Of a stretch of DNA of 39,163 nt, positions 28,052 to 37,979 are shown piece by piece. The notes beneath the pieces are model-generated. The model did not search any database and was not told the DNA's origin. It saw nothing but the letters and a program-made list of their open reading frames with translations. Source of the stretch: Paludibacter sp. Its GTDB lineage: Bacteria > Bacteroidota > Bacteroidia > Bacteroidales > Paludibacteraceae. The translations under genes and the position numbers were made by a program. The first letter of the stretch is position 1, and each line of letters starts with the position of its first letter. The stretch is from positions 4,857 to 44,019 of the forward strand of contig JAQVNN010000013.1 of the NCBI GenBank assembly GCA_028703105.1. Reading direction: 5' to 3'.

Positions 28052-29578
28052 ATGAATAAAAAAGCTTTATTGATGATCCTCGATGGTTGGGGAATCGGTA
28101 ATGGATCAAGAGCAGATGTTATTGCCTCCACCCCAACACCTAACTGGGATAAAATTATCGCTACTTATCCGAATTCTTATTTGCTGGCATCGGGGGAACA
28201 TGTGGGATTGCCTGATGGTCAGATGGGTAACTCGGAAGTGGGTCATTTAAACATTGGTGCCGGAAGGGTTGTTTACCAGGATCTGGTGAAAATCAACATC
28301 GCCTGCCGCGACAATAGCATCATGCAGAATCCGGAGATTATCAATGCCTATACATACGCCAAAGAGAACAACAAAAAGATGCATTTCCTCGGTCTTGTTT
28401 CTGATGGTGGGGTGCATTCCTCTCAGGATCATTTGTATAAATTGCTTGATATTGCCAAATCGTACGGAATCGAAGATGCTTATGTGCATTGCTTCATGGA
28501 TGGTCGCGATACCGACCCTAAAAGCGGAAAAGGTTATCTCGAACAATTAGAAGCGCATACGCAATATTCTGCTGGTAAAATTGCTTCGGTTATTGGTAGA
28601 TACTACGCCATGGACCGCGATAAAAGATGGGAACGGGTGAAAGAGGCTTATGATCTGATTGTGAAAGGGGTGGGAACTCCTACTGCTGATCCTGTTGCTG
28701 CCATGCAGGCTTCTTATGATGCTGGTGTGACGGATGAGTTTGTGAAGCCGATTGTGGTAACGGATGATAACGGAAAACCATTGGCAACAATCGAAGCGGG
28801 TGATGTGGTGATTTTCTTCAACTATCGTAACGACCGTGCTAAAGAGCTGACCATCGTGTTGACTCAGGAAGATATGCACGAATACGATATGCATACCATC
28901 CCGTTGGAATATTATTGCATGACTCCTTACGATTCTTCTTTCAAAGGGTTGAAGGTGTTGTTCGATAAAGACAATGTGCAGAACACCATGGGTGAATATG
29001 TTGCTTCACTGGGATTGAAACAATTGCGTATTGCTGAAACAGAGAAATTTGCACACGTTACTTTCTTCTTTTCCGGTGGTCGCGAAGCGGAATTCGATGG
29101 AGAAGAGCGTATCCTAATTCCTTCGCCCAAAGTGGCAACATACGATTTAATGCCGGAAATGAGTGCTTACGGAATCAAAGATGCGTTAGTGGCCGAACTC
29201 AATAAAAATAAATTTGATTTTATCGTATTGAACTTTGCCAATGGCGACATGGTGGGACATACCGGTGTGCGTGAGGCGATTGTAAAAGCGGTGCAGGCAA
29301 TTGACGATTGCATGGGTCAGGTCGTAGATGCGGCAAAAGCCAACGATTACGAAGTGATTATCATTGCCGACCACGGTAATGCCGATAATGCCGAAAATGA
29401 GGACGGTTCTCCAAATACAGCGCACTCGTTGAATCCGGTGCCTATCGTGTATGTTACCAACCGTCCAGGTGCATCTGTTGAACATGGTATTCTGGCTGAT
29501 GTGTCACCGACAATCTGCCAAATCCTGGATATCCCGAAACCAGCAGAGATGACTGGTAAAGGTTTGTTGAAGTTTTAA
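28052..29578 (+). CDS. gpmI: 2,3-bisphosphoglycerate-independent phosphoglycerate mutase
   Basis: This manganese enzyme interconverts 3- and 2-phosphoglycerate in glycolysis and gluconeogenesis. The 508-residue length is standard. Motifs seen: [10 protein letters not shown] (about residues 6-15, metal Asp), [17 protein letters not shown] (about 56-72, with the phosphoserine), [52 protein letters not shown] and IADHGNADN (late metal ligands). It lies 51 bases upstream of metH, separated by a 33-base palindrome, so the two may be partly cotranscribed. Confidence 0.96.
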   Translation: MNKKALLMILDGWGIGNGSRADVIASTPTPNWDKIIATYPNSYLLASGEHVGLPDGQMGNSEVGHLNIGAGRVVYQDLVKINIACRDNSIMQNPEIINAYTYAKENNKKMHFLGLVSDGGVHSSQDHLYKLLDIAKSYGIEDAYVHCFMDGRDTDPKSGKGYLEQLEAHTQYSAGKIASVIGRYYAMDRDKRWERVKEAYDLIVKGVGTPTADPVAAMQASYDAGVTDEFVKPIVVTDDNGKPLATIEAGDVVIFFNYRNDRAKELTIVLTQEDMHEYDMHTIPLEYYCMTPYDSSFKGLKVLFDKDNVQNTMGEYVASLGLKQLRIAETEKFAHVTFFFSGGREAEFDGEERILIPSPKVATYDLMPEMSAYGIKDALVAELNKNKFDFIVLNFANGDMVGHTGVREAIVKAVQAIDDCMGQVVDAAKANDYEVIIIADHGNADNAENEDGSPNTAHSLNPVPIVYVTNRPGASVEHGILADVSPTICQILDIPKPAEMTGKGLLKF

Positions 29579-29586
29579 TTAACACA

Positions 29587-29619
29587 AGACCTGTCAGGTT
29601 TTTAAAACCTGACAGGTCT
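29587..29619. repeat. 33-base perfect palindrome, copy 1
   Basis: The arms AGACCTGTCAGGTTTT and AAAACCTGACAGGTCT are exact complements around one central T (29603). The repeat lies between the gpmI stop and the metH ATG. The same arms recur at 33970-34002 with A in the centre. As RNA it would form a 16-bp hairpin and could attenuate readthrough into metH. Confidence 0.95.
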
Positions 29620-29629
29620 ATGAAATAAT

Positions 29630-32377
29630 ATGAGAAATCAGTTAAAGAATCGGATTCTTATCCTCGATGGCGCCATGGGCACCATGATACAGCGTTACAA
29701 ACTGTCGGAAGCGGATTATCGCGGAAAACGGTTTGCAGATGCTGTTGTGCCTCAGAAAGGAAACAATGATTTGCTGGTACTCACGCAGCCGGATATTATT
29801 TACGAGATTCATAGTAAATACCTGGAAGCGGGTGCCGATATCATTGAAACCAATACTTTCAATGCTCAGCAAATTTCGATGGAGGATTATGGCATGCAGC
29901 ATCAAATCAGGGAATTAAACCTTGAGGCAGCACGCCTGGCCCGCAAAGCAGCTGATTTTTATACCAAACAAACGCCGGATAAACCCAGATTTGTTGCCGG
30001 AGCCGTGGGGCCAACCAATAAAACGGCGTCTATGTCGCCCGACGTAAACAATCCTGCTTACCGTGCGGTGACTTTCGACCGGTTGGTAGAAGCATATAAG
30101 GAGCAGATATTAGCCTTGCTTGAAGGAGGAGTAGATGCCATCCTGATTGAAACGATTTTTGATACGCTGAATGCCAAGGCGGCTATTTTTGCAGCTAATC
30201 AGGCTATGGAGGAACTGGGCAAAAAAGTGGAGTTGATGATTTCAGCTACAGTGGCAGATGCGAGTGGCAGGACTTTGTCCGGACAAACCATCCGTGCCTT
30301 CCTGACTTCCATCGGTCATGCTGATGTGTTGTCGGTGGGATTGAACTGCTCTTTTGGTGCTAAAGATTTGAAGCCTTATCTGCAGGAAATTGCCAAATAC
30401 AGCAATTGCTATGTCAGCGCGTATCCAAATGCCGGTTTGCCGAACCAGTTTGGCGAATACGATGAAAGTCCGGAGAAAATGGCGGGACAGATCCGGGAGT
30501 ATTTCGAAGAAGGACTGGTCAACATCATCGGCGGTTGCTGCGGTACAACTCCGGATCACATCGCCGCATATCAGCAAATAATCAATATTGCGAAATTGCG
30601 TACTCCTGTTAGCAAGGATGCCGACCAGGGAACCCTGCATTTGTCAGGATTAGAACACCTGGATATCAAAAGTGATTCCTTGTTTGTCAACATCGGTGAA
30701 AGGTGCAATGTCGCAGGTTCCAGGATGTTCCTGCGTCTTATCAACGAGAAAAAATACGAAGAAGCGCTTAACATAGCCCGTAAACAAGTGGAAGATGGGG
30801 CACAGGTTATTGACATCAACATGGATGACGCGATGCTGGATGCCCGTCAGGAAATGACGACCTTCCTCAATTACATCGCATCAGAGCCGGAGATATCGAA
30901 AGTGCCCATCATGATCGACTCTTCCAAATGGGAAGTGATTGAAGCCGGATTGAAGTGCGTTCAGGGGAAATGTATCGTGAATTCAATCAGCCTGAAAGAG
31001 GGTGAGGAGGATTTTATCAGCAAGGCAAAAAAAATTCGTGCTTACGGTGCTGCTGCTGTGGTGATGGCTTTTGATGAAAAAGGCCAGGCAGATTCATTTG
31101 AACGCAGAACGGAGATTTGTTCTCGTGCATATCGTTTGCTGATAGAAAAAGCGGGTTTCCCAGCCAGTGATATCATCTTTGACCCGAATGTACTGGCGAT
31201 TGCCACGGGTATCGAAGAGCATAATAATTATGGAATTGATTTCATCGAAACGGTGAAATGGATCAAGGCAAATTTACCTTTTGCACGGGTTAGTGGCGGC
31301 ATCAGTAACCTGTCGTTTTCTTTCCGTGGCAACAATGTGGTGCGGGAAGCGATTCATTCGGTTTTCCTGTATTACGCGATTCGTGCCGGACTCGACATGG
31401 GAATTGTGAATGCAGGCATGTTGCAGATTTACGAAGAAATACCGGCAGAATTGCTTGAATATGTTGAAGATGTGGTGTTGAATCGTCGTCCGGATGCCAC
31501 AGAACGCCTCGTAGAACTTGCAGAAAATCTGAAGAACACGCAAACAACTTCCCTCTCCCTTGGGAAAGGGGTTGGGGGTGAGGCTTGGCGCAACCGGGAG
31601 TTACAGGGACGACTTGAATATGCGCTGATCAAAGGTATCAGTGATTATCTTGAAGAGGACTTGCAGGAAGCACTTAAGCAATATGATACTGCGCTTGAAA
31701 TCATTGAGAAGCCCCTGATGAGCGGGATGAACATTGTCGGAGATTTATTCGGAGAAGGTAAGATGTTTTTACCTCAGGTGGTGAAAACCGCTCGTACGAT
31801 GAAGAAAGCAGTGGCCATTCTGCAACCTTATATCGAAGCAGAGAAAGTGCCCGGTCAGCGTTCGTCTGCCGGCAAGTTTCTGATTGCTACGGTAAAAGGA
31901 GATGTGCATGACATCGGGAAGAATATCGTTGCAGTAGTTTTGGGATGTAACAACTACGAAGTCATCGACCTGGGCGTTATGACTCCTACAGATAAAATAA
32001 TCAAGACTGCTATCGAAGAAAAGGTGGATATACTGGGGTTGAGTGGACTAATTACACCCTCGTTGGAAGAGATGTGTGTGGTGGCAGCAGAAATGGAAAA
32101 AGCGGGGTTGAAAATTCCTTTGTTAATCGGAGGAGCAACAACCTCTAAGATTCATACGGCTGTCAAGATTTCACCAAATTATACCGGTCCTGTCGTTTAT
32201 GTGAAAGATGCTTCTGTGAATACTCAGGTAGTTGCACAGTTGATGAACTCCAAAACCGTTGAGTCGTTCACATCTGAAGTTGCGAACGAATATCAGCAAA
32301 TAAGAGAAAGACAAAAGCCTCAGATAAAACTGCTTACGTTAGAAGAAGCCAGACTGCGAAAACCCAGGTTGTTTTAA
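29630..32377 (+). CDS. metH: Cobalamin-dependent methionine synthase, short form
   Basis: MetH moves a methyl group from methyltetrahydrofolate via cobalamin to homocysteine. Domains in order: homocysteine-binding (about 1-325), with zinc cysteines in [11 protein letters not shown] (C240) and [10 protein letters not shown] (about 302-303); pterin-binding (about 345-610), beginning [17 protein letters not shown]12 cap (about 655-740); and B12-binding, with DVHDIGKN (cobalt-ligand H760), SGLITPS and GGATTS. The protein stops at 915 residues, without the C-terminal AdoMet-binding reactivation domain of the 1227-residue E. coli enzyme. I recall the short form as usual in Bacteroidales, so this is not a truncation artefact. 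A REP-like sequence encodes residues around 640-652. Confidence 0.95.
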   Translation: MRNQLKNRILILDGAMGTMIQRYKLSEADYRGKRFADAVVPQKGNNDLLVLTQPDIIYEIHSKYLEAGADIIETNTFNAQQISMEDYGMQHQIRELNLEAARLARKAADFYTKQTPDKPRFVAGAVGPTNKTASMSPDVNNPAYRAVTFDRLVEAYKEQILALLEGGVDAILIETIFDTLNAKAAIFAANQAMEELGKKVELMISATVADASGRTLSGQTIRAFLTSIGHADVLSVGLNCSFGAKDLKPYLQEIAKYSNCYVSAYPNAGLPNQFGEYDESPEKMAGQIREYFEEGLVNIIGGCCGTTPDHIAAYQQIINIAKLRTPVSKDADQGTLHLSGLEHLDIKSDSLFVNIGERCNVAGSRMFLRLINEKKYEEALNIARKQVEDGAQVIDINMDDAMLDARQEMTTFLNYIASEPEISKVPIMIDSSKWEVIEAGLKCVQGKCIVNSISLKEGEEDFISKAKKIRAYGAAAVVMAFDEKGQADSFERRTEICSRAYRLLIEKAGFPASDIIFDPNVLAIATGIEEHNNYGIDFIETVKWIKANLPFARVSGGISNLSFSFRGNNVVREAIHSVFLYYAIRAGLDMGIVNAGMLQIYEEIPAELLEYVEDVVLNRRPDATERLVELAENLKNTQTTSLSLGKGVGGEAWRNRELQGRLEYALIKGISDYLEEDLQEALKQYDTALEIIEKPLMSGMNIVGDLFGEGKMFLPQVVKTARTMKKAVAILQPYIEAEKVPGQRSSAGKFLIATVKGDVHDIGKNIVAVVLGCNNYEVIDLGVMTPTDKIIKTAIEEKVDILGLSGLITPSLEEMCVVAAEMEKAGLKIPLLIGGATTSKIHTAVKISPNYTGPVVYVKDASVNTQVVAQLMNSKTVESFTSEVANEYQQIRERQKPQIKLLTLEEARLRKPRLF
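31547..31585. repeat. REP-like GC-rich repeat inside the metH coding region
   Basis: The stretch contains CCTCTCCCTTGGGAAAGGGG followed by TTGGGGGTGAGG. This resembles the dispersed palindromic CCTCTCCCTTGGGAGAGGG...GGTGAGG repeats found in many bacterial genomes. The G/C-rich run stands out from the local sequence. It is read in frame as [14 protein letters not shown], in the linker between the pterin and cobalamin domains, where it should be tolerated. Confidence 0.75.
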
Positions 32378-32378
32378 T

Positions 32379-32486
32379 AAAGTCAAACGTCAAACGTCTA
32401 ATGTCAAAAGTCAAATGCCTAATGATCTTTTTGGTCAATTATACCTCTTTTTGACATTAGACGTTTGACTTTAGACTTTAGACGTT
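32379..32486. terminator. Inverted repeat between convergent metH and small membrane gene
   Basis: Bases 32389-32409 and 32449-32469 are perfect 21-base complements (GTCAAACGTCTAATGTCAAA and its complement). The flanks extend the stem with mismatches, and the loop is 39 bases. The arms are built from near-repeats of a seven-base unit (GTCAAAC, GTCTAAT, GTCAAAA, GTCAAAT). It lies between a plus-strand and a minus-strand stop, which fits a two-way terminator, but the unit structure also suggests a repeat element. Confidence 0.75.
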
Positions 32487-32490
32487 AATA

Positions 32491-32661
32491 TTATTCAACG
32501 TATTTATTGATGATTACGTGCGCTATCAGGCCGGTAATCATCAAAGCACCTGCTACAATCAGTAAGGTGTTTTCTGCTGTATTTTTGAAGAAATAAACTG
32601 TCAGTAAAGCTGTGCCAATCAGCAAAATAATCGGACCTAAGTATTTCAGGAGGGTTTTCAT
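32491..32661 (-). CDS. Small membrane protein, 56 residues, uncharacterised
   Basis: This short reading frame starts at an ATG (32661) and ends at TAA (32491). It begins MKTLLKYLGPIILLIGTALL and ends HVIINKYVE. Two hydrophobic segments (about 8-24 and 33-51) are split by the polar turn FFKNTAEN, predicting a helical hairpin in the inner membrane. A well-spaced promoter lies 35 bases upstream and an inverted-repeat terminator lies just downstream, so it is a single-gene unit. I recall similar small proteins in other Bacteroidales but no assigned function. Confidence 0.8.
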   Translation of the reverse strand: MKTLLKYLGPIILLIGTALLTVYFFKNTAENTLLIVAGALMITGLIAHVIINKYVE

Positions 32662-32695
32662 TACGATATCGTTTTTAGTTGGTTTTTTACGACTG

Positions 32696-32727
32696 CAAAT
32701 TAAGCGATTTTTTATCGGCTAATCAAA
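32696..32727 (-). promoter_or_regulatory. Promoter for the small membrane protein gene
   Basis: Read on the minus strand, TTTG (32727-32724) is followed 20 bases later by TTAATTTG (32703-32696), one mismatch from TAnnTTTG. Spacing is ideal for the Bacteroidetes primary sigma factor. The predicted start lies about 28 bases before the ATG at 32661. Confidence 0.65.
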
Positions 32728-32798
32728 TTATTTCCATAAAAAAAAATTAAAATGACATGTAATTGTGCATTTTACAGAACCTCATTTAAATAATTTTG

Positions 32799-32806
32799 TA
32801 ATTTTG
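32799..32806 (+). promoter_or_regulatory. Possible -7 element for the glycosyltransferase gene
   Basis: TAATTTTG fits TAnnTTTG and lies 39 bases before the ATG at 32846. An identical TAATTTTG at 32791-32798 lies directly upstream, so the exact start is ambiguous. Neither has a clear -33 box. Confidence 0.4.
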
Positions 32807-32845
32807 CATACTTGATTTAAATACTAAAAGAGATAAAATTCAATC

Positions 32846-33964
32846 ATGCACATTATCATCATCGGAACGGCATATCCTTACCGTGGAGGACTCTCGGCTT
32901 ATAATGAGCGACTTGCACGACAGTTTCAACGGGAAGGACATGAAGTGGAAATTATTACGTTTACGTTGCAGTATCCAGGATTTTTATTTCCGGGAAAAAC
33001 ACAATTTTCTTCAGAACCAAGGCCGGAAGAGTTGAAGATAACGCGTATGATAAGTTCTGTAAATCCTTTTTCCTGGATGAAAACAGGACGTAAAATTAAG
33101 AAGAAAGCTCCCGATAAAGTGATTTTTTGTTATTGGATGGCGTTTATGGCTCCTTGTTTTGGCACGATTGCACGCTATGCCAAAAACCGGAAAACGAAGA
33201 TGATTGGATTGATTCATAATATGATACCCCATGAGCCAACAATTTTAGACAGGTTGTTTCCCGGATATTTTGTGGATGCAATGGATGGTTTTGTAGCCAT
33301 GGCGGGTTCGGTGGTGTCAGATATCAATTCGTTTGATAAAAAACTAAAACCCAAACAGCTTTCTCCTCACCCGATTTACGATCATTACGGTGAAAAGGTT
33401 GATCGTTCGTTGGCGGCTATGCGGCTGGGGTTACACGAGCAAAATAATTATATCCTGTTTTTTGGATTTATTCGCCATTATAAAGGACTTGATTTATTGC
33501 TCAGGGCTTTTGCTGATGAAAGATTGCGTAAATTCCCCGTCAAATTGATTGTGGCCGGCGAGTTTTATGAAAATCCGGAACCTTATCTGAAACTAATTAA
33601 AAAATTTAAGCTGGGAAATCATGTTGAATTACGTACCAAATTCATTGAAGATAAGGATGTGAAAAATTATTTTAGCGTGGCGGATATTGTAGCGCAACCT
33701 TATCGCTCAGCTACCCAGAGTGGTGTCAGCCAGATTGCCTATCATTACGAAAATCCTATGCTGGTGACGGATGTGGGAGGATTAGCAGAAATTGTACCAC
33801 ACAATAAAGTTGGTTATGTGGTGGATGTTAACCCTGATAAAATTGCCGACGCTTTGGTTGATTTTTTTGCGAATAAAAGGGCAGAAGAATTCAAATTCAA
33901 TATCAGGGAAGAGAAAAAGAAATATGATTGGTCGAGAATGACTGAAGCGATTAATTTAATTTAA
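32846..33964 (+). CDS. GT4-family glycosyltransferase
   Basis: The 372-residue protein has the two Rossmann-like halves of a GT-B enzyme. The N-terminal half begins MHIIIIGTAYPYRGGLSAYN, with the glycine-rich acceptor loop, and has EGHEVEIITFTLQYP. The C-terminal half has ILFFGFIRHYKGLDLLLRAF (about 203-222) and the donor-site region QPYRSATQSGVSQIAYHYE, followed by TDVGGLAEIV. The usual E-x7-E first glutamate is replaced by the QSGV pattern known in a GT4 subgroup. Donor and acceptor sugars cannot be told. It is 184 bases from the divergent small membrane gene and followed by the second 33-base palindrome and mutS. Confidence 0.88.
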   Translation: MHIIIIGTAYPYRGGLSAYNERLARQFQREGHEVEIITFTLQYPGFLFPGKTQFSSEPRPEELKITRMISSVNPFSWMKTGRKIKKKAPDKVIFCYWMAFMAPCFGTIARYAKNRKTKMIGLIHNMIPHEPTILDRLFPGYFVDAMDGFVAMAGSVVSDINSFDKKLKPKQLSPHPIYDHYGEKVDRSLAAMRLGLHEQNNYILFFGFIRHYKGLDLLLRAFADERLRKFPVKLIVAGEFYENPEPYLKLIKKFKLGNHVELRTKFIEDKDVKNYFSVADIVAQPYRSATQSGVSQIAYHYENPMLVTDVGGLAEIVPHNKVGYVVDVNPDKIADALVDFFANKRAEEFKFNIREEKKKYDWSRMTEAINLI

Positions 33965-33969
33965 AAATA

Positions 33970-34002
33970 AGACCTGTCAGGTTTTAAAAACCTGACAGGT
34001 CT
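33970..34002. repeat. 33-base perfect palindrome, copy 2
   Basis: The arms are identical to those at 29587-29619 (AGACCTGTCAGGTTTT and complement). The central base is A rather than T, so this copy is the exact reverse complement of copy 1. It begins 6 bases after the glycosyltransferase stop and ends 25 bases before the mutS ATG, where a hairpin could limit readthrough. Confidence 0.95.
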
Positions 34003-34027
34003 GGTAAAATTAAAATCCACAATAAAA

Positions 34028-36643
34028 ATGAAAGACGGAATAGTAGAAACCCCCCTGATGAAACAGTACTTCGAGATTAAATCGAAGCACCCGGATGCGA
34101 TTTTGTTATTTCGTTGCGGGGATTTTTATGAAACTTTTTCCAAAGATGCTATTCGCGCCTCTGAAGTGTTGGGCATTACTCTGACCCGCCGTGCCAACGG
34201 GGCTGCCAAAAGCGTGGAGTTGGCAGGCTTTCCGCATCATGCACTGGATACCTATCTCCCTAAATTGGTTCGCGCCGGGATGCGGGTGGCGATCTGTGAT
34301 CAACTGGAAGATCCGAAGTTGACAAAAAAACTGGTGAAACGTGGGGTTACTGAATTGGTCACACCAGGTGTTTCGTACAGCGATACCACACTGAATCACA
34401 AAGAAAACAATTTTCTGGCATCGGTTTATTTTGATAAAAAGAAAGTAGGTGTTGCTTTTCTGGACATTTCGACTGGGGAGTTTTTGGTTGCGGAAGGGAA
34501 TGTGGAGTATGTGGATAAACTTCTGAATAGTTTCAGTCCGAAGGAGGTGCTTTATGATCGCAATAAAAAACGTGATTTTGAAGAAAACTTCGGTAACAAA
34601 TTTTTTATTTACGGTCTCGAGGACTGGGCCTATACACCCGATTCGGCACAGGAAAGACTGCTGAAGCAATTTGAAACCCGTACACTGAAAGGATTCGGCG
34701 TTGAAAATTTACCTTTTGCGGTAGTCGCTGCGGGTGCCATTTTGCATTATCTCGACCTGACTCATCATCAACAAACCGGGCATATCACCCAATTGTCGCG
34801 CATCGAAGAGGATCGTTACGTGTGGCTCGACCGGTTTACGGTACGTAACCTGGAACTTTATGGCTCTATACAAGAAGGGGGTAAAACCCTGGTGCAGGTG
34901 CTCGATAAAACCATTTCGCCCATGGGTGCCAGGTTGCTGAAACGCTGGATTGCTTTTCCATTGAAGGATGTGAAACCGATCAATGAACGTTTGGGTGTGG
35001 TGGAGTATTTTTTCAAACATCCGGAGTTAAAAGAGTTGCTGGAACAAAACATAGCGTTGGTTGGCGATTTGGAAAGAATCATTTCGAAAGTGGCGGTTGG
35101 AAGAATCAGTCCACGTGAAGTGGTGCAGTTGAAGGTGGCGTTAAAAGCCATCGAACCTGTGAAGCAAGCTTGTGCGGAAGCTGATAATCCTGCCCTCAAT
35201 AAAATTGCTGATCAGTTGAATGCTTGTCAGGTTATTTCAGATAAAATCGAAAAAGAAATTCAACCGGATCCACCAACCCTTATCAACAGAGGGAATATCA
35301 TTCGCCCGGGTATTGATGCTGATTTGGATGAATTGCGTGATCTGGCTTTTTCCGGGAAAGAATATCTGCAAAAAATTCAGGAACGGGAAAGTGCCCATAC
35401 CGGTATTCCCAGTCTGAAAATCAGTTTCAACAATGTTTTCGGGTATTATATTGAAGTCAGGAATACGCACAAAGATAAAGTGCCTGAAAACTGGATACGC
35501 AAGCAAACCCTGGTGAATGCCGAGCGATACATCACCCAGGAATTAAAAGATTACGAAGAGAAAATACTGGGAGCAGAAGAGAAAATACTAAGCATTGAAA
35601 CCCGGTTATTCAACGAACTGGTGCTTGGTTTGGTTGATTATATTCCTGCCATTCAGTTAGATGCCAATTTAATTGCTCAGCTCGACTGCCTGTTGTCATT
35701 TGCCCGTGTTTCGGCTGAAAATAAATATGTCCGTCCGGAAGTAAACGACACGGATGTGCTGGAAATCAAACAAGGAAGACATCCGGTGATTGAAAAACAA
35801 CTGCCTTTGGGAGAATCCTACATCGCCAATGATGTGTATCTCGATAACGAGTCCCAGCAAATCATCATCGTTACTGGTCCGAATATGTCCGGTAAATCAG
35901 CCTTGTTGCGCCAAACCGCCATCATCACGCTCATGGCGCAGATTGGTTGTTTCGTCCCGGTTGAGAGCGCGAAAATCGGGGTTGTGGATAAGATTTTCAC
36001 GCGGGTAGGAGCGAGTGATAACATCTCGCAGGGAGAATCGACTTTCATGGTTGAGATGAACGAAGCTGCCAGCATCCTGAATAACCTGTCGGACCGGAGT
36101 CTGATTTTGTTCGACGAACTCGGACGCGGTACTTCGACCTACGACGGTATCTCCATTGCTTGGGCAATTGTCGAGTATATCCACGAACATCCCTCTTTCA
36201 AAGCCAAAACCCTCTTTGCCACGCATTATCATGAGTTGAATGAAATGGAAAAATCATTCAACCGGATTAAAAACTACAATGTTTCGGTGAAAGAAGTGGA
36301 TAAGAAAATCATTTTTCTCCGGAAACTGGTACGCGGAGGCAGCGAACACAGCTTCGGTATTCATGTGGCCAAGATGGCCGGAATGCCGCAAAGCATCGTG
36401 AAACGTTCTGAGCAGATTCTCAAACAGTTAGAAACAGATAACCGCCAGAATGGCATCGCCAAGCCTGTTGCCGAAATTGCTACGCAACGTGAAGGTTATC
36501 AGCTTAGTTTTTTCCAGCTGGATGATCCCGTGCTTCAGCAAATACGGGATGAAATCAAAGGATTAAATATTAATAACCTGACTCCATTGGAAGCGTTGAA
36601 TAAATTGAGCGAAATCAAGCGGATTATAACGGGGAAGAAGTGA
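34028..36643 (+). CDS. mutS: DNA mismatch repair protein MutS
   Basis: MutS recognises mismatches and small loops and starts repair with MutL. The 871-residue protein has the mismatch-contacting motif GDFYETF (31-37, Phe33 and Glu35), followed by connector, lever and clamp domains. The ATPase has Walker [17 protein letters not shown] (about 616-631), signature [17 protein letters not shown], Walker [17 protein letters not shown] and the late ATHYHELNE. The Ser in GPNMSGKS replaces the more common Ala and should be neutral. It belongs to the MutS1 branch, not MutS2, because the N-terminal domain is complete and no Smr domain is present. Confidence 0.97.
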   Translation: MKDGIVETPLMKQYFEIKSKHPDAILLFRCGDFYETFSKDAIRASEVLGITLTRRANGAAKSVELAGFPHHALDTYLPKLVRAGMRVAICDQLEDPKLTKKLVKRGVTELVTPGVSYSDTTLNHKENNFLASVYFDKKKVGVAFLDISTGEFLVAEGNVEYVDKLLNSFSPKEVLYDRNKKRDFEENFGNKFFIYGLEDWAYTPDSAQERLLKQFETRTLKGFGVENLPFAVVAAGAILHYLDLTHHQQTGHITQLSRIEEDRYVWLDRFTVRNLELYGSIQEGGKTLVQVLDKTISPMGARLLKRWIAFPLKDVKPINERLGVVEYFFKHPELKELLEQNIALVGDLERIISKVAVGRISPREVVQLKVALKAIEPVKQACAEADNPALNKIADQLNACQVISDKIEKEIQPDPPTLINRGNIIRPGIDADLDELRDLAFSGKEYLQKIQERESAHTGIPSLKISFNNVFGYYIEVRNTHKDKVPENWIRKQTLVNAERYITQELKDYEEKILGAEEKILSIETRLFNELVLGLVDYIPAIQLDANLIAQLDCLLSFARVSAENKYVRPEVNDTDVLEIKQGRHPVIEKQLPLGESYIANDVYLDNESQQIIIVTGPNMSGKSALLRQTAIITLMAQIGCFVPVESAKIGVVDKIFTRVGASDNISQGESTFMVEMNEAASILNNLSDRSLILFDELGRGTSTYDGISIAWAIVEYIHEHPSFKAKTLFATHYHELNEMEKSFNRIKNYNVSVKEVDKKIIFLRKLVRGGSEHSFGIHVAKMAGMPQSIVKRSEQILKQLETDNRQNGIAKPVAEIATQREGYQLSFFQLDDPVLQQIRDEIKGLNINNLTPLEALNKLSEIKRIITGKK

Positions 36644-36746
36644 TATTAAATTAATATCAATGCGTATCTCAGACTTATGAATTGCTCTTTTAACGTGATA
36701 ATTTGATTAAAATATAAATTATTTATGTTGAAAACAAAAAAAGTAG

Positions 36747-36754
36747 TACCTTTG
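36747..36754 (+). promoter_or_regulatory. Possible -7 element for serC-serA
   Basis: TACCTTTG matches TAnnTTTG. A TTG at 36728-36730 lies only 16 bases upstream, shorter than usual. The predicted start near 36761 gives a leader of about 145 bases before the serC ATG, unusually long for this window. Confidence 0.5.
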
Positions 36755-36795
36755 CGCATCAAAAATAAATTAAAGAAAAAAAACGTTATTTGCCG

Positions 36796-36852
36796 GATTG
36801 ATTTCTCTTTTGAAGACATGCGACTACACTGCCTTTATCTGTCTAATTAATC
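36796..36852 (+). promoter_or_regulatory. Structured serC leader with short upstream ORF
   Basis: GATTGATT (36796-36803) pairs with AATTAATC (36845-36852, one G-U). Immediately inside, AGACA (36814-36818) pairs with TGTCT (36840-36844), leaving a 10-base bulge on the left and a 21-base loop. An ORF starting ATG at 36818 and ending TAA at 36850 encodes MRLHCLYLSN, spanning the loop and the right strand of the stem. A purine-rich CGGGGAAAAGGAATAGCC follows. This may be a regulatory leader; I cannot assign it to a known riboswitch or attenuator. Confidence 0.4.
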
Positions 36853-36905
36853 GGGGAAAAGGAATAGCCAACTCTATTTAATCACACACATATTTATTTT
36901 ATTGT

Positions 36906-37979
36906 ATGAAGAAGCATAATTTTAACGCGGGACCCTCAGTTTTGCCGCGTGAAGTGATTGAAAAAACAGCTCAGGCAGTATTGGATTTTAACGGTTCAGG
37001 TTTGTCTGTTTTGGAAATCTCCCATCGTGCCAAGGATTTTCAGCCGGTTGTTGACGAAGCAGTTGCTCTTTTCAAAGAAATACTGTCTATCCCTGAAGGC
37101 TATTCGGTATTATTTCTCGGAGGAGGGGCAAGCCTGCAATTCTGCATGGTTCCTTTCAACCTGATGGAAAGTAAATCCGCATACCTGAATACAGGTACCT
37201 GGGCAAGCAAAGCTTTGAAAGAAGCAAAAGCTTTCGGTGAAGTGGTTGAAGTGGCCTCTTCGAAGGCTGCTAACTTTAATTATATCCCAAAAGATTATAC
37301 AATACCTGCTGATGCGGATTATTTCCATATCACTACTAATAATACAATTTTTGGTACAGAATTGCTGAAGGATATTGATTCTCCTGTCCCATTGGTTGCC
37401 GATATGTCGTCTGATATTTTCTCCCGTCCGGTAGATGTGTCGAAATATGCCATCATCTATGGTGGAGCTCAGAAAAACTTAGCTCCTGCCGGATTGACAT
37501 TTGTAATTGTGAAAGATGAAGTGCTTGGAAAAGTATCCCGTCACATTCCTTCGATGTTGAATTACAAAATTCATATTGAAAATGGTTCGATGTTTAATAC
37601 GCCTCCTGTATTACCCATTTACAGCGCATTAGAAACTCTTCGCTGGATTAAAGCTAATGGTGGTGTGGCAGAAATGGAAAAACGTAATATCAAAAAAGCT
37701 GAATTGCTGTACGCTGAAATTGACCGTAATAAATTATTTGTTGGAACAGCGGCGAAAGAAGACCGTTCACGTATGAACATCTGCTTCGTGATGAATCCAG
37801 AATATGCTGAGTTGGAAGCTGAATTTCAGAAATTTGTAACCGAACGCGGTATGGTTGGCATCAAAGGTCACCGATCAGTAGGTGGTTTCAGGGCTTCAAC
37901 TTATAATGCGCTTCCGTTGGAAAGCGTTCAGGCATTGGTAGATTGTATGCAGGAATTTGAAAAAATGAAATTGTCATGA
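36906..37979 (+). CDS. serC: Phosphoserine aminotransferase
   Basis: SerC converts 3-phosphohydroxypyruvate and glutamate to phosphoserine, the second step of serine synthesis, and can also act in pyridoxal phosphate synthesis. The 357-residue protein opens [16 protein letters not shown]. It has [12 protein letters not shown], the cofactor loop [32 protein letters not shown] and the PLP lysine K190 in [13 protein letters not shown]. The C-terminus has [18 protein letters not shown]. Its stop overlaps the serA start by four bases (ATGA), showing translational coupling. Confidence 0.96.
   Translation: MKKHNFNAGPSVLPREVIEKTAQAVLDFNGSGLSVLEISHRAKDFQPVVDEAVALFKEILSIPEGYSVLFLGGGASLQFCMVPFNLMESKSAYLNTGTWASKALKEAKAFGEVVEVASSKAANFNYIPKDYTIPADADYFHITTNNTIFGTELLKDIDSPVPLVADMSSDIFSRPVDVSKYAIIYGGAQKNLAPAGLTFVIVKDEVLGKVSRHIPSMLNYKIHIENGSMFNTPPVLPIYSALETLRWIKANGGVAEMEKRNIKKAELLYAEIDRNKLFVGTAAKEDRSRMNICFVMNPEYAELEAEFQKFVTERGMVGIKGHRSVGGFRASTYNALPLESVQALVDCMQEFEKMKLS

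Noticed and set aside
29630-32377. metH as a truncated pseudogene because the activation domain is missing
   Set aside because: The frame ends cleanly after a complete B12 domain, with a PRLF-type ending, and all catalytic residues are intact. The short form is what I recall for Bacteroidales.
32379-32486. CRISPR-like array from the GTCAAAC/GTCTAAT seven-base units
   Set aside because: The units are contiguous and only seven bases long, with no spacers and no cas genes. The structure is a terminator-like inverted repeat.
34106-34669. 187-codon open frame on the minus strand inside mutS
   Set aside because: It lies wholly opposite the conserved N-terminal MutS domains and encodes a Cys/His/Phe-rich sequence with no domain pattern. 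It is an antisense shadow.
36818-36850. Classical serine attenuator before serC
   Set aside because: The short ORF contains one Ser codon rather than a run, and no terminator with a T-run follows. I kept it only as a possible regulatory leader.
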